From NCBI GenBank assembly GCA_907163375.1, contig CAJQUW010016113.1, forward strand, positions 23,247-87,246: DNA of 64,000 bases. Reading direction: 5' to 3'. Source of the stretch: Prostheceraeus crozeri. Its lineage: Eukaryota; Platyhelminthes; Polycladida; Euryleptidae. The notes below the pieces were generated by a model. It was not told the origin of the DNA. It worked only from the letters and a program-made list of their open reading frames with translations, and searched no databases. The position numbers were made by a program, and so were the translations under genes. Below, in pieces: positions 53,820 to 64,000 of this stretch. Every line of letters begins with the position of its first letter. Positions within the stretch are counted from its first letter, which is position 1.

Positions 53820-54925
53820 CTGATTCCAAATCTGGCCTCCGTTTACCATCCGAGCCTTCGTTTTGGTGCTACAGCCCAAAACGTCCCAAATTCTAACTCT
53901 GTCGTTTTTCGCCAATGTCCCAAAATCTTAAATGGCGTCTCACATCTAAACGAAGACAGATAGGAACAAGCCGATTCTTTCAGTGAATTTGTCTCACTCT
54001 TAGCTTTCAAACGAGCTATGGCACGACTAAATCCGTCCACTGGAAGCCAAAATCGAAGCGAGCTGTCCAGAGGGGGGGGACGTCAGCGAAAATTTTTTCT
54101 CTGCGATGGCGTTCAAATTCACCATACCGATGCAGAATTTCACGCTGAATCCGAATCCGGCCTCCGTTTTCTCATCCGATGCTTCGTTTGGGCGCTACAC
54201 ACCAAAACGTCCCAAATTCTAACTCTGTCGTTTTTTCGAAAAATGTTGAAAATTTTTTCTCTCCGATTGACATGAAACTCACCATACAGATAGAGAATTT
54301 CACGCTGATTCCAAATCTGAAATCCGTTTTCCAATCCGATGCTTCGTTTTGAAGCTTCAGCCCAAAACGTCCCAAATTCTAACTCTGTCGTTTTTCGCCA
54401 ATGTCCCAAAATCTTAAATGGCGTCTCACATCTAAACGAAGACAGATAGGAACAAGCCGATTCTTTCAGTGAATTTGTCTCACTCTTAGCTTTCAAACGA
54501 CCTATGGCACGACAAAATCCGTCCACTAGAAGCCAAGATCGAAGCGAGCTGTCCAGAGGGGGGGGACGTCAGCGAAAATTTTTCTCTCCGATGGCGTTCA
54601 AATTCACCATACCAATGCAGAATTTCACGCTAAATCCGAATCTGGCCTCCGTTTTCTCATCCCGACCACTCCTTTCCACTCGAAATACAAGCCCATTTTT
54701 ACAAACACCAACATTCAGCCAGATTGCACGAAAAACATCTAATACTATAGGCCTCAAGACTAATCCTGGCGGCCCGCCCAAGTCCACCACGACACTCTGT
54801 ACGTTCCAGAGTGGGGGGGGGACGGTCAGCGAACATTTTGCGAAACCAACCTGGCCGGCAACACCACGACAGACCTCTGTCGTTTCCAGAGGGGGGGGCC
54901 GCCGGTCGAGTGTTCGCCGGTTTTC
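53820..54925. repeat. Tandem repeat block with G-tracts at the head of the Polinton cassette
   Basis: A direct repeat of about 487 bp: 53826-54170 is repeated at 54313-54658, sharing CGTCCCAAATTCTAACTCTG and GTCCAGAGGGGGGGGACGTC. A shorter partial unit starts near 54150. Two further diverged copies of the 'CTGT...CCAGAGGGGG...GTCAGCG/GTCGAG' motif are at 54795-54840 and 54865-54915. Probably the terminal repeat of the element, which in Polintons often contains tandem repeats. No inverted partner is present because the other end is deleted. Confidence 0.85.
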
Positions 54926-55500
54926 TTACTACTGTAGTTAGTCTATTTTACCGTCAAAACCGATTTCGATCACTTTTTCATTATCATTAAGGAAAGTTTA
55001 TATTTCCGTTTTAAGCAGCACTAGTAACAGTGTAGATATGAAACAAATCAAACCTTAAGAAATTCTTACTTTTTGATCATACCAGTAACCAGTGATTTCG
55101 GCTGTCACGACAGATCGTGTGGTTAAAAAATTAAAAAAGTTAGGGGGCCTATACACAGAAGTCATAGTGGTTGCATCATTAATCGCGCTGACAATTTAAA
55201 GGGTCTTTCTTCATTTCAACCCATCACACATTGTCCATTTTTCCTCACTCACTTTGCAAAGATAAAATCGAATATACAGATTAACAACATCAATAATCTA
55301 CAGACTTTTCAGACAGTTTTCCACAATCTCAGACTATCCCACCATTACATGTGCATAGCTTTATAAAAAAAGAAAGAAAACTGAAATTGCAATGATCCCG
55401 TGGGGAGGGGGATGCATTCCGACATCCTCCCTCTAGATAATCCCCCACTGGTCAGAAGGTCAACTTTTGAAGTGTTTGGTCTCATTTCTGGCCTGTAGGT
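54926..55500. other. Non-coding stretch
   Basis: No gene recognised. Confidence 0.4.
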
Positions 55501-55504
55501 CGAA

Positions 55505-55805
55505 TGTCAGGAATTTTTAAAAGCAGGGGCATGTAGGTGAGTGTGCTGAGGAGTAGGAATGACACCTTGCGCGAGCGATCTATTTGGTTAAGAAATGAAA
55601 AAGTTTGGCCCGGGGCTTTAATAGTTCTACTTAGTAGTGGTCATGTGGTCAACCTTATCCGATGCCCCTCGCTATTTTCCGATGTAGGTGCAATTTTTGA
55701 AATTTTGAAAGCACTGGCATGTAGGTGTCGTCTGAGGAATAGAATGGCAATCTTAGATTTGTACGTTAAGATTGGTTGAAAAATGGTTAAAGTTTCTGGC
55801 CCTAG
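55505..55805. repeat. Diverged tandem duplication, period ~195 bp
   Basis: 55514-55620 and 55706-55800 share GGCATGTAGGTG, CTGAGGA.TAG.AATG, GGTT.A.AAATG..AAAGTTT and GGCCC with many changes. Confidence 0.75.
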
Positions 55806-57879
55806 ACGTAATTGCTCTTGTGGAATAATTTTTGATTTTTTTTTCCTGTAGTTTTTTATTACATGTTTTTTATTTGTTTTAAACTATGATATACCGTATG
55901 TATTTTAAAGTTCAAGGTTACACCAACTTAGACGACCCTTTGTCATCCGTAGATAATTTTCGAATGGTAATTATGCCGAAAAAACGAATCCAACTATCCC
56001 ATAAATTGCGAACAAAACTTGGTCAAATGAGAGAGGACAATGAAAATCTATAAGAAAATAGCGTTGGGCCATACAATTCCAAACCCTCTTGTTGAAATTT
56101 CATCAAACAGTGCTTTCTGCAATATCAACCTCAGCTCAGTGGATTCCGAGCTGCAGAGGATGTATATGGAAAAAATGAAGAAGTAGGAAATGTCGTAAAA
56201 TCTCCTCGGCAGATGTCTTTTTAAAATAAGGGGGAGAAATACAATACAAATATGCGATATTCAACAGATTTTATAATTGGAAATCGCCAGATAGACCACG
56301 TTATCCTCCGAGAAAAAATTCACCAGCAGACATTTAGACAACGTAGATAATCTCATTGTCTAATATCCTTCTTTGGTTGGGAAGGGTTCAGGCGACACTG
56401 TTAAACGTATGGTTTGGATCTTGTGAAGAAATATGTTACAAACTTCTTCGCACTACTCCCAAAAAGTATCAAATGCATGTATTCTGGCGGGGAAAGATGA
56501 CACGAGTCCTTTAACAGGTAGGGTTCTGTAAACAAAGGAGAAATGAATTTCTTGATTAGACTCTCTTTCCTGACTCACTTCTCTCATCAGTACGCTCGCT
56601 GTAATATACCATTCGGTGGATAAGAACATGAACCCTAATGTGCTCACCAGGGTGTGTGTACAATACCCACAGCCTCCCTAACCACTAAGATGTAATCTCC
56701 TTGAAAATGTAAGATGGGGGATTGCGCATCACATAGATTAATGTAAACTGATTTTATGAAAACAGTGTAACTGGATGGAATGCATATAAGGTGAAATGTG
56801 GATAACTCAGTCAATTCCTTAACCAATGCATCTGTGTATGTTACAACAGGAAGGGGTTTTCCACATCCATAAAACAAACCGACAGGTAAAGGATATCCAT
56901 AGCCCTACAATGTTTTGCTTTCTGACCGTCATTAGGGGAATTGGCCAAAATTGAGGGAATTCGATGAACGGAAATAAAGGAAAAGCCCATCCATATTGAA
57001 ATATAACATCAACATCCGTTTCCATAGACAAAACAAATCGATGTTCGATAAGAATATCTGAAGTTTTGAGCCCACACCAAAGTAAAGAGAATCGACGATC
57101 TATTCCGTCAATTTTGTACTACTTGCAATTTGTCTGGACTTGTTGATTTTTGCTTTTGACTTCAAAACCATTCCTATGAACATGGTACATCTAAACCATG
57201 CTTTTTTAGAATAGGCAGTAGAAAATTTCCACAGCTCTTCGACTTTATTATGGCAAAAAGAGAAACAAAAAGATATAAATCTAGACACATATTGTGCTTC
57301 GTATAGCTTTCGGGTAGATGAGCTATTCTCAATAACTGGATCACAGTCACAAATCCAGGCATGTCCTCCCCTTCATAAAATTCTGAATCAGGAGAAAGTT
57401 CAGTATCACCCAATCTTCTATCTTTCAAGGTACAATGAGAGATCCGGCATATCATCGAAATCGTTCAGTAAATCAAATTCACTATTTAACTCTTCATGTT
57501 GAGTTTTACATTATTACATGAAATCTTTCATGCGAAGAATGTTTGGTGAAGTTGCAATAGGGTACTGAATAAATAAACCGATTTCAGATCCTTAATACAC
57601 TCCCGCGTTTGTAACTCCCCCCCATTCTGAAAGATGAAAAGAATAAATTATAAAATAATAATATATTTAAGGTTTACTTTATGAAAGCAGATATTTAATT
57701 ATACAAAACCCTAGTACCATCACGTCACACCCGTTCTACCAAGTGGCCCAGAACCCTGACCGACTTTGAATTGATAAAATTTGTTAATTTAGAATTAGGC
57801 CCCGCTAATAAGTCTATCAAATTGAAAAATTCACAAGTGTTTTAGATCAAACATTTTATTAGAATGGGGACCAGATTGT
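55806..57879. other. Mostly non-coding; possible decayed minus-strand gene
   Basis: A short plus ORF from ATG 55973 (MPKKRIQLSHKLRTKLGQMR) continues in another frame to a stop at 56185; no family. On the minus strand a run of ORFs between 57455 and 56453 (e.g. LSPDSEFYEGEDMPGFVTVI, RFVLSMETDVDVIFQYGWAF) looks like one decayed coding sequence, unidentified. Confidence 0.3.
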
Positions 57880-59835
57880 TAATAGGGATTTGTACATTAT
57901 CGGATGGTACTCGATTTGCTTCCCTGCGTTGGCAATGCACTCCATAAATCGATGACGCACACTGCGGGCAGACTTTTTTGCACATGATTTTGCGATAATG
58001 GATGCAAATTCTTCAGAAATGAAGCTCTTCAGTTGAGAAATGGTTTTTTGGACACTTCGAATAAACCCTGTCTTTCATGTATCCCCATAAGAAAAAATAA
58101 CATGGCATGAGCTCAGGAGATCGAGGACTTCCAAAATTCAATCGGACCCCCTCTTCCGATCCATCTGTCCATAACAAATGGACATGTCTAAAGCAGTTGT
58201 GATTCCTTAACCGGGGGCCATGTGGCTCCCTGTGAGAGGAATTTCCAACATGCCAGGGCAGGGAATGACGTTACATAAGGAGGATTTGGGGAGGAAAGGA
58301 AGGTTCGAAAGGAGTATTTGAGATGAACAGGATTTGCTTGATTCCACCTTCATCGTGTGAGTTATCGTCAGTATTCGTTAATCGCTTCCCAATATTCTAG
58401 GATGTTAATTATGCAGCTACTGTTTAATAGCTATTTGCGGACCACAGATTTAGAAGGCCTACCAATATAATCTCTGTTGTACGAGTGTTCCATTCGAATT
58501 ATTTTTAATTAGGGAAAAATTTCAACTACGGGGGGCGGCCTATAGATCATCACATGGACGTTTTTTGTCTGTGGCCTGCTCAGTTGCACCGACAAGAATA
58601 AGACTAGAAGATAGTATTCTGGTCAGAGAGAGCTAATGAAGCGAGGCGGTCACATTTTCCATTCATAAATTAAGGTCAAATGGTATGGCAACCCCATGCA
58701 GTTGAAAGACACCCAAAATTATCAGCCAATGCCCACACGCTTACTACTTCCTTTTCAAAACATCGTACTCTGGTCGAGGTTTCGGTGTCTCGGTCCGGTA
58801 TCAGATTTGATACCCAAGAGAAGAGAAATTCGACTCAGCATCAGGCGGTGCGCAGTGATTTGAGATTGAAAAACTCACGAATTTGACACCTCAAATTCAG
58901 GAATTGGTGCGGCAAGTATCAGGGCTCAATGCAGTCATTAGTTTTTTTTGATGGATTTCTAGTAACACTTCCCATTTGCATGTAGGCCTACTTAGATTCT
59001 TTCGGTGGATAGGCTGCCTGAAGTCTGCAATTTGAAAATGTTGTTGACTGCTATATTTTGAATTCTTTTTTTAACTTGAATAGTGGCCTACTAGATTTAG
59101 AGGGAGGGAATTAAACTTACTTTCAACTGTTAAGGAGGAATCCGAGCAAAAAAGGTTAAGAAACCACTGGTCTAAAGAATTGCGAAATCTGTTAGCGCAT
59201 GATGTGCAGGCGCACCATCTTGCACAAACCATTTGTTTCCGTCGTTCAGCGAGAAGAAACCCGTAATCTTTCAGAGACGTAAATAATTCAGCCGCATTCA
59301 CGGTTTTCATTTTCATCGAAGAATACTGGACCGACTACTCCATGCGAAAGATAAACCAGCCCAAACCCTAAACTCCATTGGAATTATGGGAATTAAATGC
59401 ATATGATCAAACCAGTGAAAAGGATAGGGTTATCAATCGAAGGGCAAAGCACACAAACTGGTGGCGATTGACGTATCCACTCAAAAGTAAATTTAGACTC
59501 AGCTGTGCATATGTACATTGTCCACGACTCGTAAGGACCATCATTTTTTCGGAGTAGTGTATCGCCAAATTTTCAAGGGACGTCGATCAAAATCATTCCC
59601 TCTGAAAAGTTCATGAATCAGCCCGTGGAATATAGTTTGGACTTCACTGCCTGGAGCAATCTCTGAACGTTGAGCGACTGATTTCTGTAAACGGAAGACA
59701 ATCGGCGACGTTGACATGGGAATCATTTGGTTGTCATTAAGTTGTGAAGAACTCTCTTTTCGTTTTCTTTACAACGAACAGATCTTGGCCTACCAGGATG
59801 TCTTTTCGAAGCCCTGACCGAAGTTAGGGAGGACC
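57880..59835 (-). pseudogene. mariner-like transposase, decayed and split by ~0.9 kb
   Basis: In minus order: KESSSQLNDNQMIP and QKSVAQRSEIAPGSEVQTIF, then GLIHELFRGNDFDRR (DNA-binding to linker, about 59750-59560). Next VNAAELFTSLKDYGFLLAER and, in another frame, KWFVQDGAPAHHALTDFAI (second catalytic Asp, about 59230-59170). Finally SPRSPELMPCYFFLWGYMKD (about 58140, third-acidic region) and ARSVRHRFMECIANAGKQIE. Many stops and frame changes. About 0.9 kb of unrelated sequence (58200-59130) sits between the second and third catalytic blocks. Confidence 0.8.
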
Positions 59836-61220
59836 AATTGGAGCAAAAAGAAGGCATCACATTAGAGTGGTTGAAGGGAGAGATCCTGGGAATTCGTTAA
59901 AATCGAGTCGATTTTGACCATCAGTTCTCTAAGACAATCGTTTGTGAATTTAATACCTTGGAGATTACTAATTTGGGCCCAAACCGTTCCGATCTTAGTT
60001 ACATATAGTATGATGAGGTGCAAGCCAGTTAGGAGGACAATTGGAGCAAAAGAAGTCATCACATTAGAGTGTTTGAAAGGGCTGAGATCCTGGGAATTCG
60101 TTTAAATCGTCGATTTTGACCATTCTTTTCTCTAAGAAATAGTGAGTATTTCATACTGGATTACTATTGGGGCCAAATCGTTCCGATTCTTAGTTACAGC
60201 TGTATGATGAGGTGACAAGCCAATTCGGGGACAATTGGTAGCAGAAGAGGTCATCACTTTAAAACGTTATATATACGCTAACCATTAGGTAAAGACATAG
60301 GGTTAATTAGTTTAAAACTCTATCAAGTACTCTACCCTCTAAGCAATTGTATATTATTGTTTAAACAGGGGGAAACTACAGATCTACTTGAAATACGTAC
60401 GGAAAATACCAATTAATATATTCTGCAGTCGAGAAGTAGCAAAAAGAGAATTTAGCAAGCTTACTCTGCGATAGTGGAATTTCTGTCCAACTGAGGTTTG
60501 TCAGAATTGTCGCTTCAATTTATCCTAGTATTAGCGGTATTAAACTATCCTAGACGCTCGTGCACTGATTCTCCTTACCAATAAGATAAAGGCGCTCAGG
60601 TTTTTATCCATCATATCATCTGTATCAAATGTCAAAATCATTAGTGATGCCAGACGTAACCCATCAAAATTAATCCGATGAAATGAAGTTGTGAAATAAA
60701 GATTTGATGAAAAGATGGATGAGAAATTTAATCCTTAAGAGGACTGATAAAACGTTCCTACAGGTGAGAGACATTTAGAGTGGGTTTGAAGGGAGGGAAA
60801 AGATTTTTCCCCTGGGAATTCTCGTTAAAAATGTCGAATTTTTTGACATTATTTTCTAGACAATAGTGAGAATTTCATACTTGGATTCTTTTGGGCCAAA
60901 TCGTTCCGATCTTTAGTTACCAGTAGTTATGATGAGGGGTGACAAGCCAATTAGGAGGACATTGGAGCAGAAGAGTGTCATCACATAGAGTGGTTGACGA
61001 AGAGATCCTGGGAATTCGTTAAAATCGTCGATTTTGATCATCATTTCTCTAGGACAATAGTGAGAATTTAATACTTGATTACTATTTGGGGCAAATTGTT
61101 CCCGTTCCTATATAATAGTTACAGACATTATGATGAGGTGACAAGCAATTATGAGGGACAATTGGTAGCAGAAGGGGTCCATCACATTTAGAGTGGTTGC
61201 GGGATCCTGGGAATTGTGAA
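59829..61220. repeat. Tandem array of ~195-200 bp repeats, interrupted
   Basis: Units begin GGACAATTGGAGCA.AAGAAGTCATCAC..TAGAGTG and include GATCCTGGGAATTCGTTAAAATCG and CCAAATCGTTCCGATCTTAG...ATGATGAGGTG. Starts are near 59829, 60031, 60228 (truncated at about 60260), about 60760, 60957 and 61158 (ends about 61217). The interval 60261-60760 is non-repeat sequence splitting the array. Copies differ by small indels. Confidence 0.9.
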
Positions 61221-64000
61221 CATTGAAGGGTTAATTGTTGTAAGAAAATATGATGGTAGAGCTGAGGAAAGGAAAATACCTAGGAGAAGAAATAGATGCA
61301 AGAAATAGAGGGGTAAAACTGATTGGTAATGATATAAGGATGTAGGTATTTTTTCAGTGTCTCATAATAAATTAATGGATGAGTATACATAAGTACATAC
61401 GAAATGTTGTTCTGCATCTGTATTTAATGATTCAAGTAGATTTGTAATCCTTTTATTCGTTAGAAGTAATTATCAATTAATGTACTTACGCCTTATTACC
61501 AAACAAAAAATAGGAAAATTGTAGGTTTACTTGAATATATCGGAGATCTTAACCACAATATCTCCAAGTAGGACTGTACCGTTAGCCGTTCAAAATTGTT
61601 TTACTCCACAGGTTACAATGACAAGCATCGGAGGGTTATGCCTAGGATGGTTAGTACGAATACTTAATTAATTACCGTACCTAGACCTATAGGATTTTTA
61701 TGTCAACATATCTAGGTTATTAACAGAAAATCAAGATTACTGTAGAACACTCTCCTCAACATTCTTACATAAAAAATGTTTATCTATTGTAGTAAGTGAC
61801 GGTCCTTCACACTTTTTAAAATTACTTTTATTAGACTTTTGCTATACTGACAGCAACATGCTGACAATCTGGAACATTTTATGTGTCATCGACGTTGGGG
61901 GTTTTTCAGAACCATATGGATTTAGTAATATGATAGGGTATTGGCCAAAATGAAATTCCCGTGTTTTGAAATAGGATCCATAAACCTATCTCAAATGAAT
62001 CCTATAGAACCCATTGTAATCATTTTTAAACCCATAGAAGATGCATTGCTCAACAACTAATGTTCATGAATATTTGCAGTGTTGTAGTCGCAAATCATTA
62101 ATGGTTGTGACAACGGGTAAAATTACGGAGGCGTTTCATGACATTTTTCTTCTATACGACTCATTTATACGGTCTACATCTTCGTGGTGGGGGTTCGGCA
62201 AACTCAAAACATTTCATTGGTGTACGCTGTACTGCCACGGACCCCTCCAACTACACTGGAATATTTGTGAAATACATGAGATTCTCAAGTCTCTTTTTAA
62301 TGTAGGATCGTTCGTCACTATACTTACAACCGCCTGATCACGTTAAGTAAAGTCTCTTTTTCTAATTTAGAAAATGTTTGAAGATTTTCTGCAATAAAAA
62401 CCATAGGCACCATGTTGAAACTGAATCAATTCGCCATCTACATAACATTCCTTTAGGAGATACTGTTAATATCTAAAATATAAGCTGTAATAATTTCCAA
62501 AAAACCAAGCATCAAAATTAACACAGGCTGATATTAGTTGGAGAGTTTAAGATTTTTCTTAGATGTAAACCACCACAAATACGAGTCACGATACGCGCAG
62601 GATTTAAGAAAAACATTTTTTCAAACTCGATACTTTTCACGGCACGTATATGATAAGGAACAAGGATTAAATTTCATGACGATTAAAAACAAAAATGTTC
62701 AAAATCTGTTCAGGAAAACTCCATGTGAACGCCATTTCGTACACAGCTTGTGTATAAGACATATTGCAATATCACAGATTTCACATAATCAATGGTAGTG
62801 TCCAACAGATCTTTTAGAATGTCCCTTTTTCAAAGTTCAACCCTTTAGACGCAAAGCTTAATGAGAATGTTAACTTTAGGTTAAATATTGCATTTTACCT
62901 ATTTACATGTGTCTGACACCTCAGTGCGTCAATCACTTAAATAATTGATTGAAAATTTAACATTGTAGAAATATTTACACAATGATCACAACGATATCAC
63001 TACTATGGTACGATGCATATGCATCTTTGGTCGCCGATGGTATATGATTGTCGAGCTGATCAATTGAACAAATATTTTTTGTCATTTTCAGTATGGCATG
63101 TTGTTGCCCAGATATCGATACGTTCGTGATCAATAGAAATGATGACTTTTGCACCAACATTCTGGCTTATAACACATTATTTTAAATCACACAAGTTAAA
63201 AGCAGTTGAAAATAGTCAGCTAATGTAGATTCATGCCAATGAAGGATCTTGTTGTGCTATGAAGTATAATCAATGCATCAGATCAAATGTGATGCCAATC
63301 ATCTGCTGTTCTTGATAGAAATGGGCTTATTTTTCCTCTGTAGTGATGTATGAAATTGTTTCAATTATATGTCAATTCAAAAGCAATACCTCATCAAAAC
63401 AGAGTTTTCTTCCGCTGCAGATGTTCCACTTCACATAAACAGATGTTACTTGTGACTCGCGTATAAAATGATTCAAGATAATTCACTTTGATCATATTAT
63501 TAACACATGGATGCATCGTTTTTTCTGGATTAACACAATGATGTAGTGATATGAAATTAATTTGATAATCATCTTTCTATGGCGATTGTTTAAATAATGC
63601 GTTTTTTAAAAAAAAAAACAGCTGATGTCATATGAAACGATATAACAGGTTTTTGGAACTAGAGGGAGCAGAATGTACTGGTCTATGCTTAAATTCTGGT
63701 GAGCGTTTTGTGCTGTAAGAGATTCACCATGCTCTAGCAGAGGACAATGATAGTCTTCAGCAAGTTCCATTTCGGAAGTTATTGCCATAATTGCCTCAGG
63801 ACTCAATTTTTCCATTAACAATTTGGCAGGTATACGTACACGCCTACTGCTAGATAAAATATTTTGTTTGTAAACCATTTTCGGGGCTTTTGACAACATG
63901 AATTTCATTACAAAAACTTCGGCACGCAATTTAGACTTCGAACTACGTATGTATATACGAAATCTCTTTGTGGAAAAATTACTTCCACGCGCCCATAGGA
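61221..64000. other. Non-coding to the window end
   Basis: No recognised gene. A minus ORF at 63929-63606 (RVRIPAKLLMEKLSPEAIMA) lacks an ATG at its nominal start and has no family match. Confidence 0.35.

Noticed and set aside
56453..57455. Glycosyltransferase (GT6-like) gene
   Set aside because: A 'METDVDVIF' stretch recalled DxD-type glycosyltransferases, but the neighbouring conserved blocks could not be matched.
63606..63929. 107-codon minus ORF near the window end
   Set aside because: Begins at TTG, no recognised domain, AT-rich flanks; probably chance.
1..64000. CRISPR array or prokaryotic operon
   Set aside because: Introns, animal transposon families and lack of regular spacer-repeat arrays exclude a prokaryotic reading.

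Overview
This window is AT-rich metazoan DNA and reads as a transposon-dense, gene-poor region of an invertebrate genome. The evidence for an animal is spliceosomal introns with GT...AG borders, together with BEL/Pao, Penelope-like, RTE-type, hAT, piggyBac, Tc1/mariner, PIF/Harbinger, P-element and Maverick/Polinton sequences in 64 kb. Frequent short words such as tacatgta and taggccta are common in marine invertebrates, but this is only an impression and I do not name a taxon.

Layout. 1-9.5 kb: minus-strand LTR-retroelement ruins. A BEL/Pao pol is split by two Tc1/mariner elements; one (3597-5405) has intact terminal inverted repeats (TIRs), a TA duplication and a transposase intron. 9.4-15.1 kb: fragments of PIF/Harbinger (transposase tail and a Myb/SANT-like partner protein), non-LTR retrotransposons, a 5'-truncated Penelope-like element with a GIY-YIG domain, and the edge of another LTR element. 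15.18-17.81 kb: a complete hAT-type element with 14-bp TIRs and a perfect 8-bp target duplication. 18-23.2 kb: a piggyBac-type transposase whose two flanks carry six copies of a GTGCTTAA...TTAAGCAC palindrome in mirror orientation, plus a separate cluster of short inverted repeats. 24.4-26.9 kb: the best candidate for a host-type multi-exon gene (minus strand, DUF4806-like C-terminus), now frameshifted. 27-41.5 kb: mostly non-coding, with a 454-bp MITE, small tandem duplications, a hAT-like non-autonomous element, a decayed Tc1 end and a helix-turn-helix ORF broken by a 66-bp micro-insertion. 41.56-44.51 kb: a second, TTAA-bounded piggyBac element with its own mirrored subterminal palindromes and an internal tRNA-like sequence. 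46.2-47.0 kb: a THAP/P-element fossil.

48.1-54.9 kb is the most coherent block: a minus-strand, virus-like gene cassette of the Maverick/Polinton (adintovirus-like) type. It has a repeat-rich head, a TATA box and a first gene whose start codon sits alone in its exon. Then follow closely packed small ORFs (two RING-like), a basic core/X-like protein, a packaging ATPase, an unnamed conserved protein, a cysteine-rich small ORF, and a chromodomain integrase, ending in the broken start of a glycine-rich protein. No DNA polymerase, capsid or protease gene is present, so this is a truncated copy. 55-64 kb: diverged tandem repeats, a decayed mariner transposase and a ~195-200 bp repeat array.

Few genes here act together in a host pathway. 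The cooperation visible is within elements: transposase plus its terminal binding sites, the Harbinger pair, and the Polinton integration and packaging set.
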